From assembly GCF_000807775.2 (NCBI RefSeq), contig NZ_CP047385.1, forward strand, positions 1,736,001-1,800,000: DNA of 64,000 bases. The letters run 5' to 3'. Below, in pieces: positions 40,064-48,645 of the stretch. Source of the DNA: Pandoraea fibrosis. GTDB lineage: Bacteria; Pseudomonadota; Gammaproteobacteria; Burkholderiales; Burkholderiaceae. Numbering within the stretch: the stretch's first letter is position 1; each line of letters begins with the position of its first letter. The translations under genes and the position numbers were made by a program. The notes under the pieces were generated by a model. The model had not been told where the DNA came from and ran no database searches. It was given only the letters and a program-made list of their open reading frames with translations.

Positions 40064-40882
40064 TCACTCGGTGGCATCGATGCGCTCGGTCGAATCGGCG
40101 GCGAAGTATCGTCCCGGTGTCGTGTGAAACGTGCGACGAAATAGAGCAATGAAGGCGCTCGCGTTGTCGTACCCGAGGTCGAGCGCGACGGTGCCGACAG
40201 GCTGTCCCGAGGCTAGCAACTCCAGTGCGCGCAGCAGCCGCGCTCGTTGCCGCCACGCCGTGAACGTCAACCCCGTCTCTTCGACGAAGCGTCGGCTGAC
40301 GGTGCGGGGTGCGGCGTTCGCCCATGCGGCCCACGCGTCGAGGGTGCGGGTGTCGGCAGGGTCGTCGATGAGTGCCGCCGCAACGCGTCGCAAACGCGCG
40401 TCGCTCGGCATCGGCAGACGAAACACGTCGGCGGGACTGACGGCGATCTCGTCGAGTATCACGTTCATGACGTTGGTCTGCACCCGATCGGGCGCCCTCA
40501 GATCCCACTGCGCCGCGCGTACGACGCCTTCCCGTAACAACCCCGACACCTCGATGGCACGCGGTTGCTCAGGCAGCCCCGCACATCGGTCCGGCCGGAC
40601 ATACACCGCCCAGCCGTAAAACGGCCCGTGAGAAAACGCAGCATGCGGGCAGTTCGGGGGCACCCATACGGCGCGTGTTGTCGGAATCACCCACGCGCCG
40701 AGGCTGGTGCGAACCGTCAGCAGGCCGTTGAACGAGCCGAGCAATTGACCCGACGTGTGTTGGTGTGTCTGGGAAACGCGCGGCTCGCTCTCGCGCCCGA
40801 CCATCGCAATCAACGGCGGATCGTCGGGTGTCATGCGTTGCACGCGATCCATCTTCGGTTTCAGGTGCTCCGGCAAACTCAT
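40064..40882 (-). CDS. AraC-family transcriptional regulator
   Basis: 272 aa with an N-terminal cupin sensor (THQHTSGQLLGSFNG, VWVPPNCPHAA) and a C-terminal pair of helix-turn-helix units (TVSRRFVEETGLTFTAWRQR and GYDNASAFIALFRRTFHTTP, in part). It is divergent from the PPOX flavoprotein, with 92 bases between starts, so that gene is the likely target. Inducer unknown. Confidence 0.9.
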   Translation of the reverse strand: MSLPEHLKPKMDRVQRMTPDDPPLIAMVGRESEPRVSQTHQHTSGQLLGSFNGLLTVRTSLGAWVIPTTRAVWVPPNCPHAAFSHGPFYGWAVYVRPDRCAGLPEQPRAIEVSGLLREGVVRAAQWDLRAPDRVQTNVMNVILDEIAVSPADVFRLPMPSDARLRRVAAALIDDPADTRTLDAWAAWANAAPRTVSRRFVEETGLTFTAWRQRARLLRALELLASGQPVGTVALDLGYDNASAFIALFRRTFHTTPGRYFAADSTERIDATE

Positions 40883-40974
40883 GGCGTAATTGCGCTATCA
40901 AATGGCATCAATAGTCTATCAGCGCCATGGGCGAGCGGGATATGCTCGGCGCGTGTCTCTGAAGGAGCGTTCCC

Positions 40975-41601
40975 ATGTCTCAAGCCAATCAGCCTTCCTC
41001 GCCCGCCGTCGATCTCGACCAACTTTACGATCCACCGTCGGAGATGATCGTCAAAGGCGTCATGCCGGCACTGCTTCCGTTCCATGTCGCCTACCTCGAT
41101 GTGGCCACTTTCTTTTGTCTGGCGACGGGGAGCGCGCATGGCCTCGACGCGTCGCCGCGCGGCGGTGAGCCGGGCTTTGTGCAGGTACTCGACGAGAAGA
41201 GCGTGGCGTTCGCCGACTGGCCTGGCAACAATCGCATCGCGTCGTTGCGCAACCTGACTGAGGACGATCGCGTCGGCATGTTGTTTCTGTTCCCTGGACT
41301 GGAGGTCTTCATGCGCATCAACGGTCGTGCGCAGATTCGTGTCGAACCCGCGTTGCTTGAGCGATTGAAGGAGGGGGAGCGCACGCCGAAGACCGCCATC
41401 GTCGTGACCATCGACGAGGTGCTGTTTCACTGCGGCAAGGCGATCAACCGCGCGAAGCTATGGCGAGCCGAGTTGCAACTCGATCGCAAGGCCGTGCCGT
41501 CGATGGGGGAGATGAAGGCGGCGCTCACGGGCATGGACAAAGCCCGCGCGAGCGAGATGGACGAAGGGTACTACCGCGCGATGCGCGGCGATCTCTACTG
41601 A
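40975..41601 (+). CDS. PPOX-class FMN-dependent flavoprotein
   Basis: A 208-aa member of the pyridoxamine 5'-phosphate oxidase-like split-barrel group (MSMEG_1061 type). Seen: MPALLPFHVAYLDVATFFCLATG, in part, then FADWPGNNRIASLRNLTEDDRVGMLFLFPG and HCGKAINRAKLW. Such proteins bind FMN or F420 and reduce small molecules; the substrate is not known. RBS AAGGAG 9 bases before the ATG. It is controlled probably by the divergent AraC gene. Confidence 0.85.
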   Translation: MSQANQPSSPAVDLDQLYDPPSEMIVKGVMPALLPFHVAYLDVATFFCLATGSAHGLDASPRGGEPGFVQVLDEKSVAFADWPGNNRIASLRNLTEDDRVGMLFLFPGLEVFMRINGRAQIRVEPALLERLKEGERTPKTAIVVTIDEVLFHCGKAINRAKLWRAELQLDRKAVPSMGEMKAALTGMDKARASEMDEGYYRAMRGDLY

Positions 41602-41652
41602 GTTTGCCGGGGCCGACGTGACGGCTGCCGCTGGTTTTCGCCAGCTAGGGGC

Positions 41653-42405
41653 TTAGCTCTGCGGGTTCGCCGATTCCTGCGCGCGGCGCAGGCGTTCGCG
41701 GCTATTGGTGAGGTGTGTGCGCATCGCTGCGCGAGCCGCCTCGGGGTCACGTCGCGCAATGGCGTTGTAGATGTCTTCGTGTTCGCGATTCACGCGGTTG
41801 AGATACGACACCTGATCATCGTCGGCCAGCGCGGCGGAATTCACGCGCGTGCGCGGAATGATCGTATTGCCGAGCTGTTCCAGAATGTCGTGGAAATAGC
41901 GGTTGCCGGTCGCGCTGGCCACTTGCAGATGGAACGCGACGTCGGCGGTGACGGCATTGCCGGTGCGTTGACGAACGTGCATTTCGAAGTCGTCCAGCGC
42001 CTGGCGCATCAGCTTGAGCTGCGTATCGGTGCGGCGATTCGCCGCGAGGCCTGCCGCTTCCGTTTCCAGCGAAATCCGCAGTTCCAGAATGGCCATCACG
42101 TCGAGCATCGTCAGAATGCTGTTGGTGTCGACCTGCAGGGAATTTTCGCGCGGGGCTTCGAGCACGAACGTGCCGATACCGTGACGTGTTTCCACCAATT
42201 GGCCCGCCTGCAGTCGCGAGATCGCTTCGCGCACGACGGTGCGGCTCACCCCAAGGCTTTCCATGATGGCCGACTCGGTCGGCAGCTTGTCGCCCGGGCG
42301 GAACGTGCCGCTGCGAATCTGCTCGGACAAGGCGCTCACGACCTCTTCCGTGAGGCTGCGAGACTTGCGGCGAGGACGTGCGGGCAACGGGCTGGTCATG
42401 GACAT
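41653..42405 (-). CDS. FadR/GntR-family regulator of the sugar-acid regulon
   Basis: 250-aa regulator. The winged helix is at residues 20-85 (PGDKLPTESAIMESLGVSRTVVREAISRLQ, in part) and the FCD sensor domain at about 95-235 with its metal-binding Asp/His set (ELRISLETEAAG, FHLQVASATGN, REHEDIYNAI). The start could be 42405 or 42399. It lies at the end of a minus-strand run: dehydratase, porin, regulator. FCD regulators of hexuronate and hexarate genes bind short dyads, and such a dyad (GTCAT-N3-ATGAC) overlaps the promoters of both hexarate loci in this window; that link is inferred. Confidence 0.88.
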   Translation of the reverse strand: MSMTSPLPARPRRKSRSLTEEVVSALSEQIRSGTFRPGDKLPTESAIMESLGVSRTVVREAISRLQAGQLVETRHGIGTFVLEAPRENSLQVDTNSILTMLDVMAILELRISLETEAAGLAANRRTDTQLKLMRQALDDFEMHVRQRTGNAVTADVAFHLQVASATGNRYFHDILEQLGNTIIPRTRVNSAALADDDQVSYLNRVNREHEDIYNAIARRDPEAARAAMRTHLTNSRERLRRAQESANPQS

Positions 42406-42450
42406 GGCGTCGGTGAAAAGGGTGGGTGACAAAAAACGCCCCCAGTTTAC

Positions 42451-42486
42451 CTTATCGACCGTCGCATACATACGACAACCGATAAG
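42451..42486. promoter_or_regulatory. 36-bp interrupted dyad upstream of the FadR-type gene
   Basis: Around one centre (42468.5) the outer arms CTTATCG / CGATAAG and the inner arms GTCG / CGAC are perfect, with a few mismatches between. It lies 46-81 bases before the regulator start, in the 230-bp gap behind the porin gene. Probable operator for autoregulation. Confidence 0.45.
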
Positions 42487-42635
42487 AATCGACCGCCAAT
42501 GCCTCACCCCAATCACTGCCGGGCATCGGCGGTCCAAAGCACAACCTCGTGCGACTTCTCGCGACCACTCATCACTGTCCGGGCGGACATCCCAGGGGGT
42601 GCCCTTCCGGACAGCTTTTCTACATGCGCAAGGCG

Positions 42636-43811
42636 TCAGAAATCGACGCGAATCCCCAACATGCCGACGAACTGCGAACTCGTCGACGACGGCGTGCTGT
42701 TCTGCGAGTCGCCCACCACCGGACCGGCGTTGATGATGCTCGTGGCGTTTGCGCCGAGCGTCTTGCCGTTGGCGTGCTGCCACGCTTCGAGGGCGTAAAG
42801 CGAAGTGCGCTTCGAGAGCGAGTACACCTGCGCGAGCGAGACCTGATGATAAGTGGCGGAGTCGTTGATGCCGTTCGCCTTCGACGCCGCCGTGTAGCTG
42901 TACGCCGCGGCCAGACGCCATTGCGGCGCCACGATCCACGACGCATGCACGCCCGCCGTATTGAAGATCGCCGTATCGTGGAACAGCGACGCAGCGCCCG
43001 GCTTGTACTGCACATTGCTGTAGCTCGCGCCCAGCGTCACGCTGCCGATGGTATAGATACCGGCAAACGCGATGTGTTGCAGCGCGTCGGCAGACAGATA
43101 GCCCTGATTGACCGCGGACGAGCCCGGCGTGCCTGTGGATGCACCGTTCCAGCTCGTGCCCGTGCCGCCGACGTTGTTCATGCGCAGATAGCCGGCTGCC
43201 AGCGAGATCGGGCCGCCGTCGTAACGCAGGGCGCCGGAGTAGGTGTTGCCCTTGCTGAACGCGCCGGCCTGACCGCCGAAGCCGTATTGCAGGCTGGCCG
43301 TCACGCCCCACAGGACCGGCGAGGTGTATGTCACCGAATTGTTGATGCGGATGGTGGTGTCGAGACCGTCGATATCGCCCGGGTGAGCGCCGGTCGCGCC
43401 CGTCACGTAGGCGACGGGGCCGATGGTGCCGACCATCAGGTAGTAAGGCGAGTACTGACGACCGATGGTCACCGTGCCGACCTGGTCGTTCTTCAGACCC
43501 ACGAATGCCTGACGGTTGAACATCACGCCCGAGGAGCTGAACGCGCCGCTATTGACGTCGAAACCGTTCTCCAACTGGAACAATGCCTTGGTGCCGCCAC
43601 CGAGATCTTCGGTGCCGCGCAGGCCCCAGCGGCTGCCCGCGAGGTTGCCGTTACGCAGGTAGGTGTTCGACTTGCCGTTCTGATTGCTGCTGTAGGTCAG
43701 TGCATCGTCGACGATCCCGTACAGCGTCACGTTCGACTGCGCGAACGCCGGCACGGCGCCGGCGGCGAGACCGGCCAATGCTAGCCCGGCAAACAGTTTC
43801 GAATGTCTCAC
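42636..43811 (-). CDS. general porin (porin_4 family)
   Basis: Outer-membrane trimeric beta-barrel, 391 aa. Signal peptide about residues 1-25 (ending AFAQ), then the family start SNVTLYGIVDDALTY. Typical barrel stretches are GSRWGLRGTEDLGGG, AFVGLKNDQVGTVTIGRQYSP and the C-terminal Phe in GIRVDF used by the BAM complex. It follows the glucarate dehydratase-family gene by 64 bases on the same strand, so it may be the outer-membrane pore for sugar acids. Confidence 0.93.
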   Translation of the reverse strand: MRHSKLFAGLALAGLAAGAVPAFAQSNVTLYGIVDDALTYSSNQNGKSNTYLRNGNLAGSRWGLRGTEDLGGGTKALFQLENGFDVNSGAFSSSGVMFNRQAFVGLKNDQVGTVTIGRQYSPYYLMVGTIGPVAYVTGATGAHPGDIDGLDTTIRINNSVTYTSPVLWGVTASLQYGFGGQAGAFSKGNTYSGALRYDGGPISLAAGYLRMNNVGGTGTSWNGASTGTPGSSAVNQGYLSADALQHIAFAGIYTIGSVTLGASYSNVQYKPGAASLFHDTAIFNTAGVHASWIVAPQWRLAAAYSYTAASKANGINDSATYHQVSLAQVYSLSKRTSLYALEAWQHANGKTLGANATSIINAGPVVGDSQNSTPSSTSSQFVGMLGIRVDF

Positions 43812-43875
43812 GACTTCTCCTCTTGTGATGTGTTTTGTTGGACTTCGCTTGAAACCTTGCTGCGTGCCACTGGTG

Positions 43876-45159
43876 CTAAAAACGAGGTGCCTTGCCGCTC
43901 CAGTCGGGTTGGTATTTGCGCATCTGAACCGCGTCGTTACGGGTGCGCAGTCCGCAACGCAGGTATTGCTCGTGGAGCTTGGCCAACTGGTCCCGGTCGA
44001 TGTCGAGGCCGAGTCCCGGGGCCTTTGTCACGGCGACCGTGCCATTGCGGATCGCGATCTTGCCGCCGCGCACGACTTCTTCGTCGGCGGCTTGCCACGG
44101 GTAGTGCGTGTCGCAGGCATAGGACAGACGCGGCACGCTGGCGGCCAGATGTGTCATCGCCATCAGACTGATGCCGAGGTGCGAGTTCGAGTGCATCGAC
44201 AAGCCGAGATCGAACGTCTCGCACATGCGCGCGAGCAGTTGCGTGTCGCGCAATCCGCCCCAGTAGTGGTGATCGGAAAGGATGATTTGCGCGCCGTTCA
44301 GACGCACGTTCTCGCGGAATTGCCGCAGGTCTGTGACGACCATGTTGGTGGCGAGCGGCATGCCCGTGGCGCGGTGCAGTTCGGCCATGCCTTCGAGCGT
44401 GGGCGTGGGGTCTTCGTAATACTCGAGATCGCCCGCGAGTTCGCGCCCCATGGCAATCGCCGTGGGTAACGACCAGTTGCCGTTCGGATCGATGCGCAAT
44501 GGCTTATCGGGAAACGCGCGCTTGAGCGCCTTGAGACACTTCACTTCCTCGGCGGGGTCGAGCACACCGGCCTTGAGCTTGATGCTGCCGAAGCCGTAGG
44601 TATCGATCATCGTGCGGGCTTGCACGACGAGTTGCTCAGCGCTCAGCGTTTCGCCCCAGCCATCCTGCGCATAGCCGGTCACTGGGGCGTCGATGTGCTG
44701 TGCGTATTTGAAGAACAGATACGCGCTGTACTGCACTTCCTGACGCACGGCGCCACCGAGCAACTCGACGAGCGGAATGCCCAGATGACGCGCCTGCAAA
44801 TCGAGGAACGGCACTTCGAACGCGGAGTAGATTTTCTCCGCGTCCTTGCGCGGATCGGTGCCCGGTGCGAGTTCGTATTCGACGCGCTCGCCGCGAACCC
44901 CCTGACGCACCACGGCCGCTACGCGGGCGCGCAGCCCGTTGGTGTCGAACGGGTCCATCCCGATCAGATGCGAGCGAGTGTTTTCGAGCAATGCCAGCAC
45001 CGGCGCATCGCCATACGTTTCACCCAATCCGACATGCCCGTTATCGGTCTCGATTTCGATGATCGAGCGCAATGCAAAGGGCTCGTGAATGCCGGCGGCA
45101 TTGAGCAGCGGCGGGTCGCGAAAAGCAATCGGAGTGATCGTGATGCGTTGAATTTTCAC
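43876..45159 (-). CDS. glucarate dehydratase-family enzyme (enolase superfamily)
   Basis: Would dehydrate D-glucarate (or a related hexarate) to 5-dehydro-4-deoxyglucarate. Family features seen: the KxK base motif in GSIKLKAG, metal ligands Asp in RIDPNGNW, Glu in YYEDP and Asn in LATNMVVTD, and the Asp-His dyad in SDHHYWGG and SMHSNSHLG. 427 aa, near the usual length. The start is a GTG at 45159 (MKIQRITITPIAFRDPPLL); the frame is open far upstream to 45885 but that would cross the promoter and the divergent gene. It shares a 322-bp control region with the ABC importer. Confidence 0.88.
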   Translation of the reverse strand: MKIQRITITPIAFRDPPLLNAAGIHEPFALRSIIEIETDNGHVGLGETYGDAPVLALLENTRSHLIGMDPFDTNGLRARVAAVVRQGVRGERVEYELAPGTDPRKDAEKIYSAFEVPFLDLQARHLGIPLVELLGGAVRQEVQYSAYLFFKYAQHIDAPVTGYAQDGWGETLSAEQLVVQARTMIDTYGFGSIKLKAGVLDPAEEVKCLKALKRAFPDKPLRIDPNGNWSLPTAIAMGRELAGDLEYYEDPTPTLEGMAELHRATGMPLATNMVVTDLRQFRENVRLNGAQIILSDHHYWGGLRDTQLLARMCETFDLGLSMHSNSHLGISLMAMTHLAASVPRLSYACDTHYPWQAADEEVVRGGKIAIRNGTVAVTKAPGLGLDIDRDQLAKLHEQYLRCGLRTRNDAVQMRKYQPDWSGKAPRF

Positions 45160-45246
45160 GGCGGAGGATTCCCTTTCTCGGTAGGCGCGGGCAACTAGCG
45201 GATACGCAATTTGCATTGCGTAACACCACCTTTGTGTGACTTTTAC

Positions 45247-45259
45247 GTCATCGTATGAC
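45247..45259. promoter_or_regulatory. operator GTCAT-CGT-ATGAC before the dehydratase gene
   Basis: Perfect 5-bp arms around 3 bases. On the minus strand it covers a possible -10 (TACGAT, 45250-45255) with a weak -35 (GTCACC) 17 bases upstream, 88 bases before the dehydratase GTG. It is the same motif as at 45436 and 61707. Confidence 0.65.
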
Positions 45260-45416
45260 TGGCCGTAATTTAGGTGACGCATAGGGCGTCTCTCTATCGG
45301 TGTAATCCCTGATGAATGGCTCGGCATCCTGATGAAATCGCCTGAAAACACGCGGTAAAGCGCGAATATCTCCATTTCTAAGGGAAATCTCTGAGGTGGT
45401 TTGGCATGTCTCCTGA

Positions 45417-45445
45417 TTGCAAATTCACCATTCGAGTCATATGAT
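45417..45445 (+). promoter_or_regulatory. promoter of the ABC importer operon
   Basis: TTGCAA (45417-45422), 17-bp spacer, TATGAT (45440-45445). The -10 lies inside the operator at 45436-45448, so a bound repressor would block RNA polymerase. Start predicted near 45452, 30 bases before the first gene. Confidence 0.65.
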
Positions 45446-45448
45446 GAC
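45436..45448. promoter_or_regulatory. operator GTCAT-ATG-ATGAC before the ABC importer
   Basis: Perfect 5-bp arms around 3 bases, overlapping the -10 of the importer promoter. Same arms as the sites at 45247 and (one mismatch) 61707. Confidence 0.68.
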
Positions 45449-45481
45449 TTACGAGAAATTCCACTCAAAAGAGGAGACAGC

Positions 45482-46657
45482 ATGGCCTTCAGCCGCAGGG
45501 GATTCTGGCAACGCACGCTTGGCGCACTGGCGTGTGCCGCTGCATTGGGAAGCATGGCGAGTACCGCAACCGCTGCGCCGGTCGCGCTGAACATCGTTGA
45601 CGTCGCGGGCAACCTCGCGCTCACGCAGAAGGGCTTCGAGGCGTTCCGCGACAAGTACCCGGATCTCGTCTCCAAGATCACCTTCACCAATGCACCGGCC
45701 CCGCAATTGCCGGGCAAGATCAAGGCCATGCAAGCCGCCGGGCGCTCCGACATCGATATCGTGCTGACCGGGACCGATGCCCTTGCCGCCGGTATCCAGC
45801 AAAACCTCTGGCAACGCCTGCTGCCCGAGTACAGCGCGAAGTTTCCGGGCGTGCTCGACAAATACGCGCCGAACGTGCGCGCCATGCAGGAACTCTCGAA
45901 GGGCTACGGTCTGGCCGTGACGTTCATGCCGGCAGGCCCGCTCGTGGAATACAACCCGGCCAAGGTGGCCAACCCGCCGAAGTCGCCCGCCGAACTGCTG
46001 GCGTGGTGCAAGGCGAATCCAGGCAAGCTGATTTACGCGCGTCCGGCCAACTCAGGTCCGGGCCGTACCTTCCTGATGGGGCTGCCGTATCTGCTGGGCG
46101 ACAAAGACCCGCATGACCCGATCAAGGGATGGGACAAGACATGGGCGTTCCTGAAGGAACTCGACGCCTGCATTCCCTACTACCCGGGCGGCACGTCGGC
46201 CGTGATGAAGGAGTTGGGGGAAGGTAGCCGCGACATGACGCTGACCGTCACGGGCTGGGACATCAATCCGCGTGCGTTGGGTATCGTGCCGGCGACCTTC
46301 AAGGTGCAGTCGTTCGACAAGTTCACGTGGGTCAACGACGCGCATTACATGGTTGTGCCCAAGGGCGTGCCGAAAGAGAAGATGGACGTTATCGTCAAGC
46401 TGATCAACTTCATGCTCGAGCCCGCACAACAGGCCCTCACGTATGACGACGGCTACTTCTATCCGGGCCCCGCGGTGAAGGACGTGCCGCTGTCCGCCGC
46501 CCCGGCGAAGAGTCAGGAAGTGATCGCGAAGTATGGCCGTCCGGAATACGCCAAGCTCATTGCCGATTTCCCGCACGCCGTGCCGCTCGACGCCACGGCG
46601 ATGGTGGCGGCGTTCCAGAAATGGGATGCCGAGATCGGCTCGCTCAAATCGAAGTGA
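45482..46657 (+). CDS. ABC transporter periplasmic solute-binding protein
   Basis: 391 aa. The N-terminus FSRRGFWQRTLGALACAA resembles a Tat signal (twin Arg followed by GFW), cleaved near AATAAP-like TATAAP at residue 33. The mature part is a type II binding fold like those of polyamine, iron and thiamine systems (TGTDALAAGI, PANSGPGRTFLMGLPYLLG). RBS GAGGAG 8 bases before the ATG. It is the first gene of a four-gene import operon divergent from the dehydratase gene, so the likely ligand is a hexarate; this is inference. Confidence 0.88.
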   Translation: MAFSRRGFWQRTLGALACAAALGSMASTATAAPVALNIVDVAGNLALTQKGFEAFRDKYPDLVSKITFTNAPAPQLPGKIKAMQAAGRSDIDIVLTGTDALAAGIQQNLWQRLLPEYSAKFPGVLDKYAPNVRAMQELSKGYGLAVTFMPAGPLVEYNPAKVANPPKSPAELLAWCKANPGKLIYARPANSGPGRTFLMGLPYLLGDKDPHDPIKGWDKTWAFLKELDACIPYYPGGTSAVMKELGEGSRDMTLTVTGWDINPRALGIVPATFKVQSFDKFTWVNDAHYMVVPKGVPKEKMDVIVKLINFMLEPAQQALTYDDGYFYPGPAVKDVPLSAAPAKSQEVIAKYGRPEYAKLIADFPHAVPLDATAMVAAFQKWDAEIGSLKSK

Positions 46658-46678
46658 CCGGAGGGATCGGAGCCGCGT

Positions 46679-47761
46679 ATGAAGCATAACTTTCAACACC
46701 TGCGCCTCGACAACGTAGCGCGTAGTTTCACCAATGCGGAAGGGCAGTCCGTCGCCGCGCTGAACGGCCTGGATCTGAGCATCGAGCGAGGTGAATTCAT
46801 TGCGTTGCTGGGGCCCTCGGGATGCGGCAAGTCGACAGCGCTCAACTGTATTGCCGGACTCACGCCGCTCACTGGCGGCGCGATCTGGCTCGACGACGAG
46901 CGTATCGACGTGCTGCCGAGCGAGAAGCGTGGCTTCGGTATGGTCTTTCAGAACTATGCGTTGTTTCCGCACATGAGCGTGCTCGAGAACGTGGGCTTCG
47001 GCCTGCGTATGCGCGGCACGCCGCGTGCGGAGATCGAGAAGCGCGCCCGCGAGGCATTGCAACTCGTGCAACTCGTAGGACATGAGCGCAAGCTGCCCGG
47101 CCAGCTCTCCGGCGGGCAGCAGCAGCGCGTGGCGATTGCCCGTGCCATCGTGATCGAGCCGCCCGTCGTGTTGATGGACGAACCGCTCTCGAACCTCGAT
47201 GCCAAGCTGCGCATCGAGATGCGCGCGGAGATCCGTCGCATTCACGGCAAGCTCGATCGCGCCACGATCTACGTCACGCACGATCAGGACGAGGCCCTTT
47301 CCATGGCCGATCGCATCGTGGTGATGAAAGAGGGCGTCGTGCAGCAGATCGGCGCCCCGCGCGACGTGTACTGCCGTCCGCGCAATTTGCATGTCGCGCG
47401 CTTCATGGGCTATCGCAACGTGCTCGACGTGTCGATCACGTCGGCGCAGGGGGAGCATGCCCGCGTGTCGTGTGGCGGCGCTTCGTTCGACGGCGTGCTC
47501 ATGGAGTCGCCCGGCAGCGAAGGCAAGGTCAGCGTGGCGATTCGTCCCGACGATTTCGAGCGCGCTCAGGCCGCTAACGACAACGCTTTCGAAGCAGTGG
47601 TGGAGACCGTCGAGTACGGTGGTCGCGATTCGTTGCTGCGTGTGGCATCGCCGTTCGGGCCGCTGTATGCGCGCCTGCCCGGCGACTACGCGGTCGGCGA
47701 GCGTGTGCCGCTTCATGTGCCGGCCGATCGCACGCTGGTCTATGCGGGGGAGCGCGCATGA
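46679..47761 (+). CDS. ABC transporter ATP-binding protein (PotA-like)
   Basis: 360-aa importer ATPase. Walker [10 protein letters not shown] near residue 46, Q-loop [13 protein letters not shown], signature [14 protein letters not shown], Walker [16 protein letters not shown] and H-loop [11 protein letters not shown]-terminal TOBE domain ([13 protein letters not shown]) places it in the spermidine/iron/sulfate group. It follows the binding protein by 21 bases and overlaps the first permease by 4 bases. Confidence 0.93.
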   Translation: MKHNFQHLRLDNVARSFTNAEGQSVAALNGLDLSIERGEFIALLGPSGCGKSTALNCIAGLTPLTGGAIWLDDERIDVLPSEKRGFGMVFQNYALFPHMSVLENVGFGLRMRGTPRAEIEKRAREALQLVQLVGHERKLPGQLSGGQQQRVAIARAIVIEPPVVLMDEPLSNLDAKLRIEMRAEIRRIHGKLDRATIYVTHDQDEALSMADRIVVMKEGVVQQIGAPRDVYCRPRNLHVARFMGYRNVLDVSITSAQGEHARVSCGGASFDGVLMESPGSEGKVSVAIRPDDFERAQAANDNAFEAVVETVEYGGRDSLLRVASPFGPLYARLPGDYAVGERVPLHVPADRTLVYAGERA

Positions 47762-48645
47762 GTGCCGCCGCAACGTCCGCATCGTTGACGCCGGCCGCGC
47801 GATTCGATCGCCGCAGTTGGCTGGTCGCACCCGCGCTGGTGTGCCTGATCGCGATGTTCGTGTACCCGTTTGTCTATGGCCTGTTCCTGTCGTTCGAGCC
47901 GATGGAGGGCGGTGGCGTCTTCGCGAACTATGTGAAGTTCTTCACCGAACCGACGCTGTGGCCGACGGTACTGATCACGCTCAAGCTCGCCGTGCCTGCC
48001 ACGCTGATCAACGTGGGCGCGTCGGTGCCGGCGGCCTTCGCGCTGCGCAGAAGCACCCGGGCATCGAAGTTCGTGACGATGCTGCTCGTCGTGCCGGTTA
48101 CCCTCGGCACGGTGCTTATCGCCGACGGCATGCTGACCTACTACGGTCCGAACGGCTGGTTCCCGCAGGCGCTGCACGCCTTGCATCTGTACAGCGACGA
48201 AGTGCGTCTGACGCACAACTACTGGGGCGTGTTGATCTCGCTGGTGATCTCGGGCTTTCCGTTCGCGTTTCTGTTGATCCTGTCGTATGTGACGGGCATC
48301 GACCCGACGCTCGCACGCGCTGCCGGCACGCTCGGCGCAGGTCCGTGGCAGCAGTTCCGGCTGATCTATCTGCCGTTGCTGGTGCCGGGCCTGACGATGG
48401 CCGCGTGTCTGTCCTTCGTGCAGGCGTTCTCGGTGTTTCCGTCGGCCGTGCTGCTCGGTGTGCCGGCCGGGGCGACGCGCGTGGTGTCGATTGCGGCGTA
48501 TGAGGCGGCCTTCGAGAGCTACGACTACTCGCTGGCGTCGTGCGTTGCGATTGTGATGGGCTTCGTTCAGTTGCTGATCGTGGCGGGCATGCTCGGCGCG
48601 CGTCGGGCGTTTTACAGCGGTCCCACCACGGGAGGCAAGGGATGA
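47758..48645 (+). CDS. ABC transporter permease (PotB-like)
   Basis: 295-aa inner-membrane permease with six membrane segments and the EAA-loop region ARAAGTLGAGPWQQFRLIYLPLLVPG. Starts at an ATGA overlap with the ATPase gene and ends in another ATGA overlap with the second permease, so the three are translationally coupled. Confidence 0.92.
   Translation: MSAAATSASLTPAARFDRRSWLVAPALVCLIAMFVYPFVYGLFLSFEPMEGGGVFANYVKFFTEPTLWPTVLITLKLAVPATLINVGASVPAAFALRRSTRASKFVTMLLVVPVTLGTVLIADGMLTYYGPNGWFPQALHALHLYSDEVRLTHNYWGVLISLVISGFPFAFLLILSYVTGIDPTLARAAGTLGAGPWQQFRLIYLPLLVPGLTMAACLSFVQAFSVFPSAVLLGVPAGATRVVSIAAYEAAFESYDYSLASCVAIVMGFVQLLIVAGMLGARRAFYSGPTTGGKG

Larger units (their letters stand above)
45160..45481. 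other. 322-bp divergent control region, dehydratase / ABC importer
   Basis: It holds promoters for both sides and two copies of a 13-bp dyad (45247-45259 and 45436-45448). Nothing else is seen; no small ORF is convincing. Confidence 0.7.

Noticed and set aside
38928..41601. Genomic island integrated at tRNA-Cys
   Set aside because: No integrase, no duplicated tRNA end and no clear base-composition shift in the window.
42406..43311. N-terminal extension of the FadR-type regulator across the porin gene
   Set aside because: The extra frame is out of phase with the porin on the same strand and has no domain; the wHTH begins normally after 42405.
45160..45885. N-terminal extension of the glucarate dehydratase-family gene
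   Set aside because: It would overlap the divergent promoter, both operators and the start of the binding-protein gene; the GTG at 45159 begins the conserved protein.
46052..47830. 592-codon open frame opposite the ABC ATPase and binding-protein genes
   Set aside because: Antisense shadow covering parts of two genes, with no product of its own.
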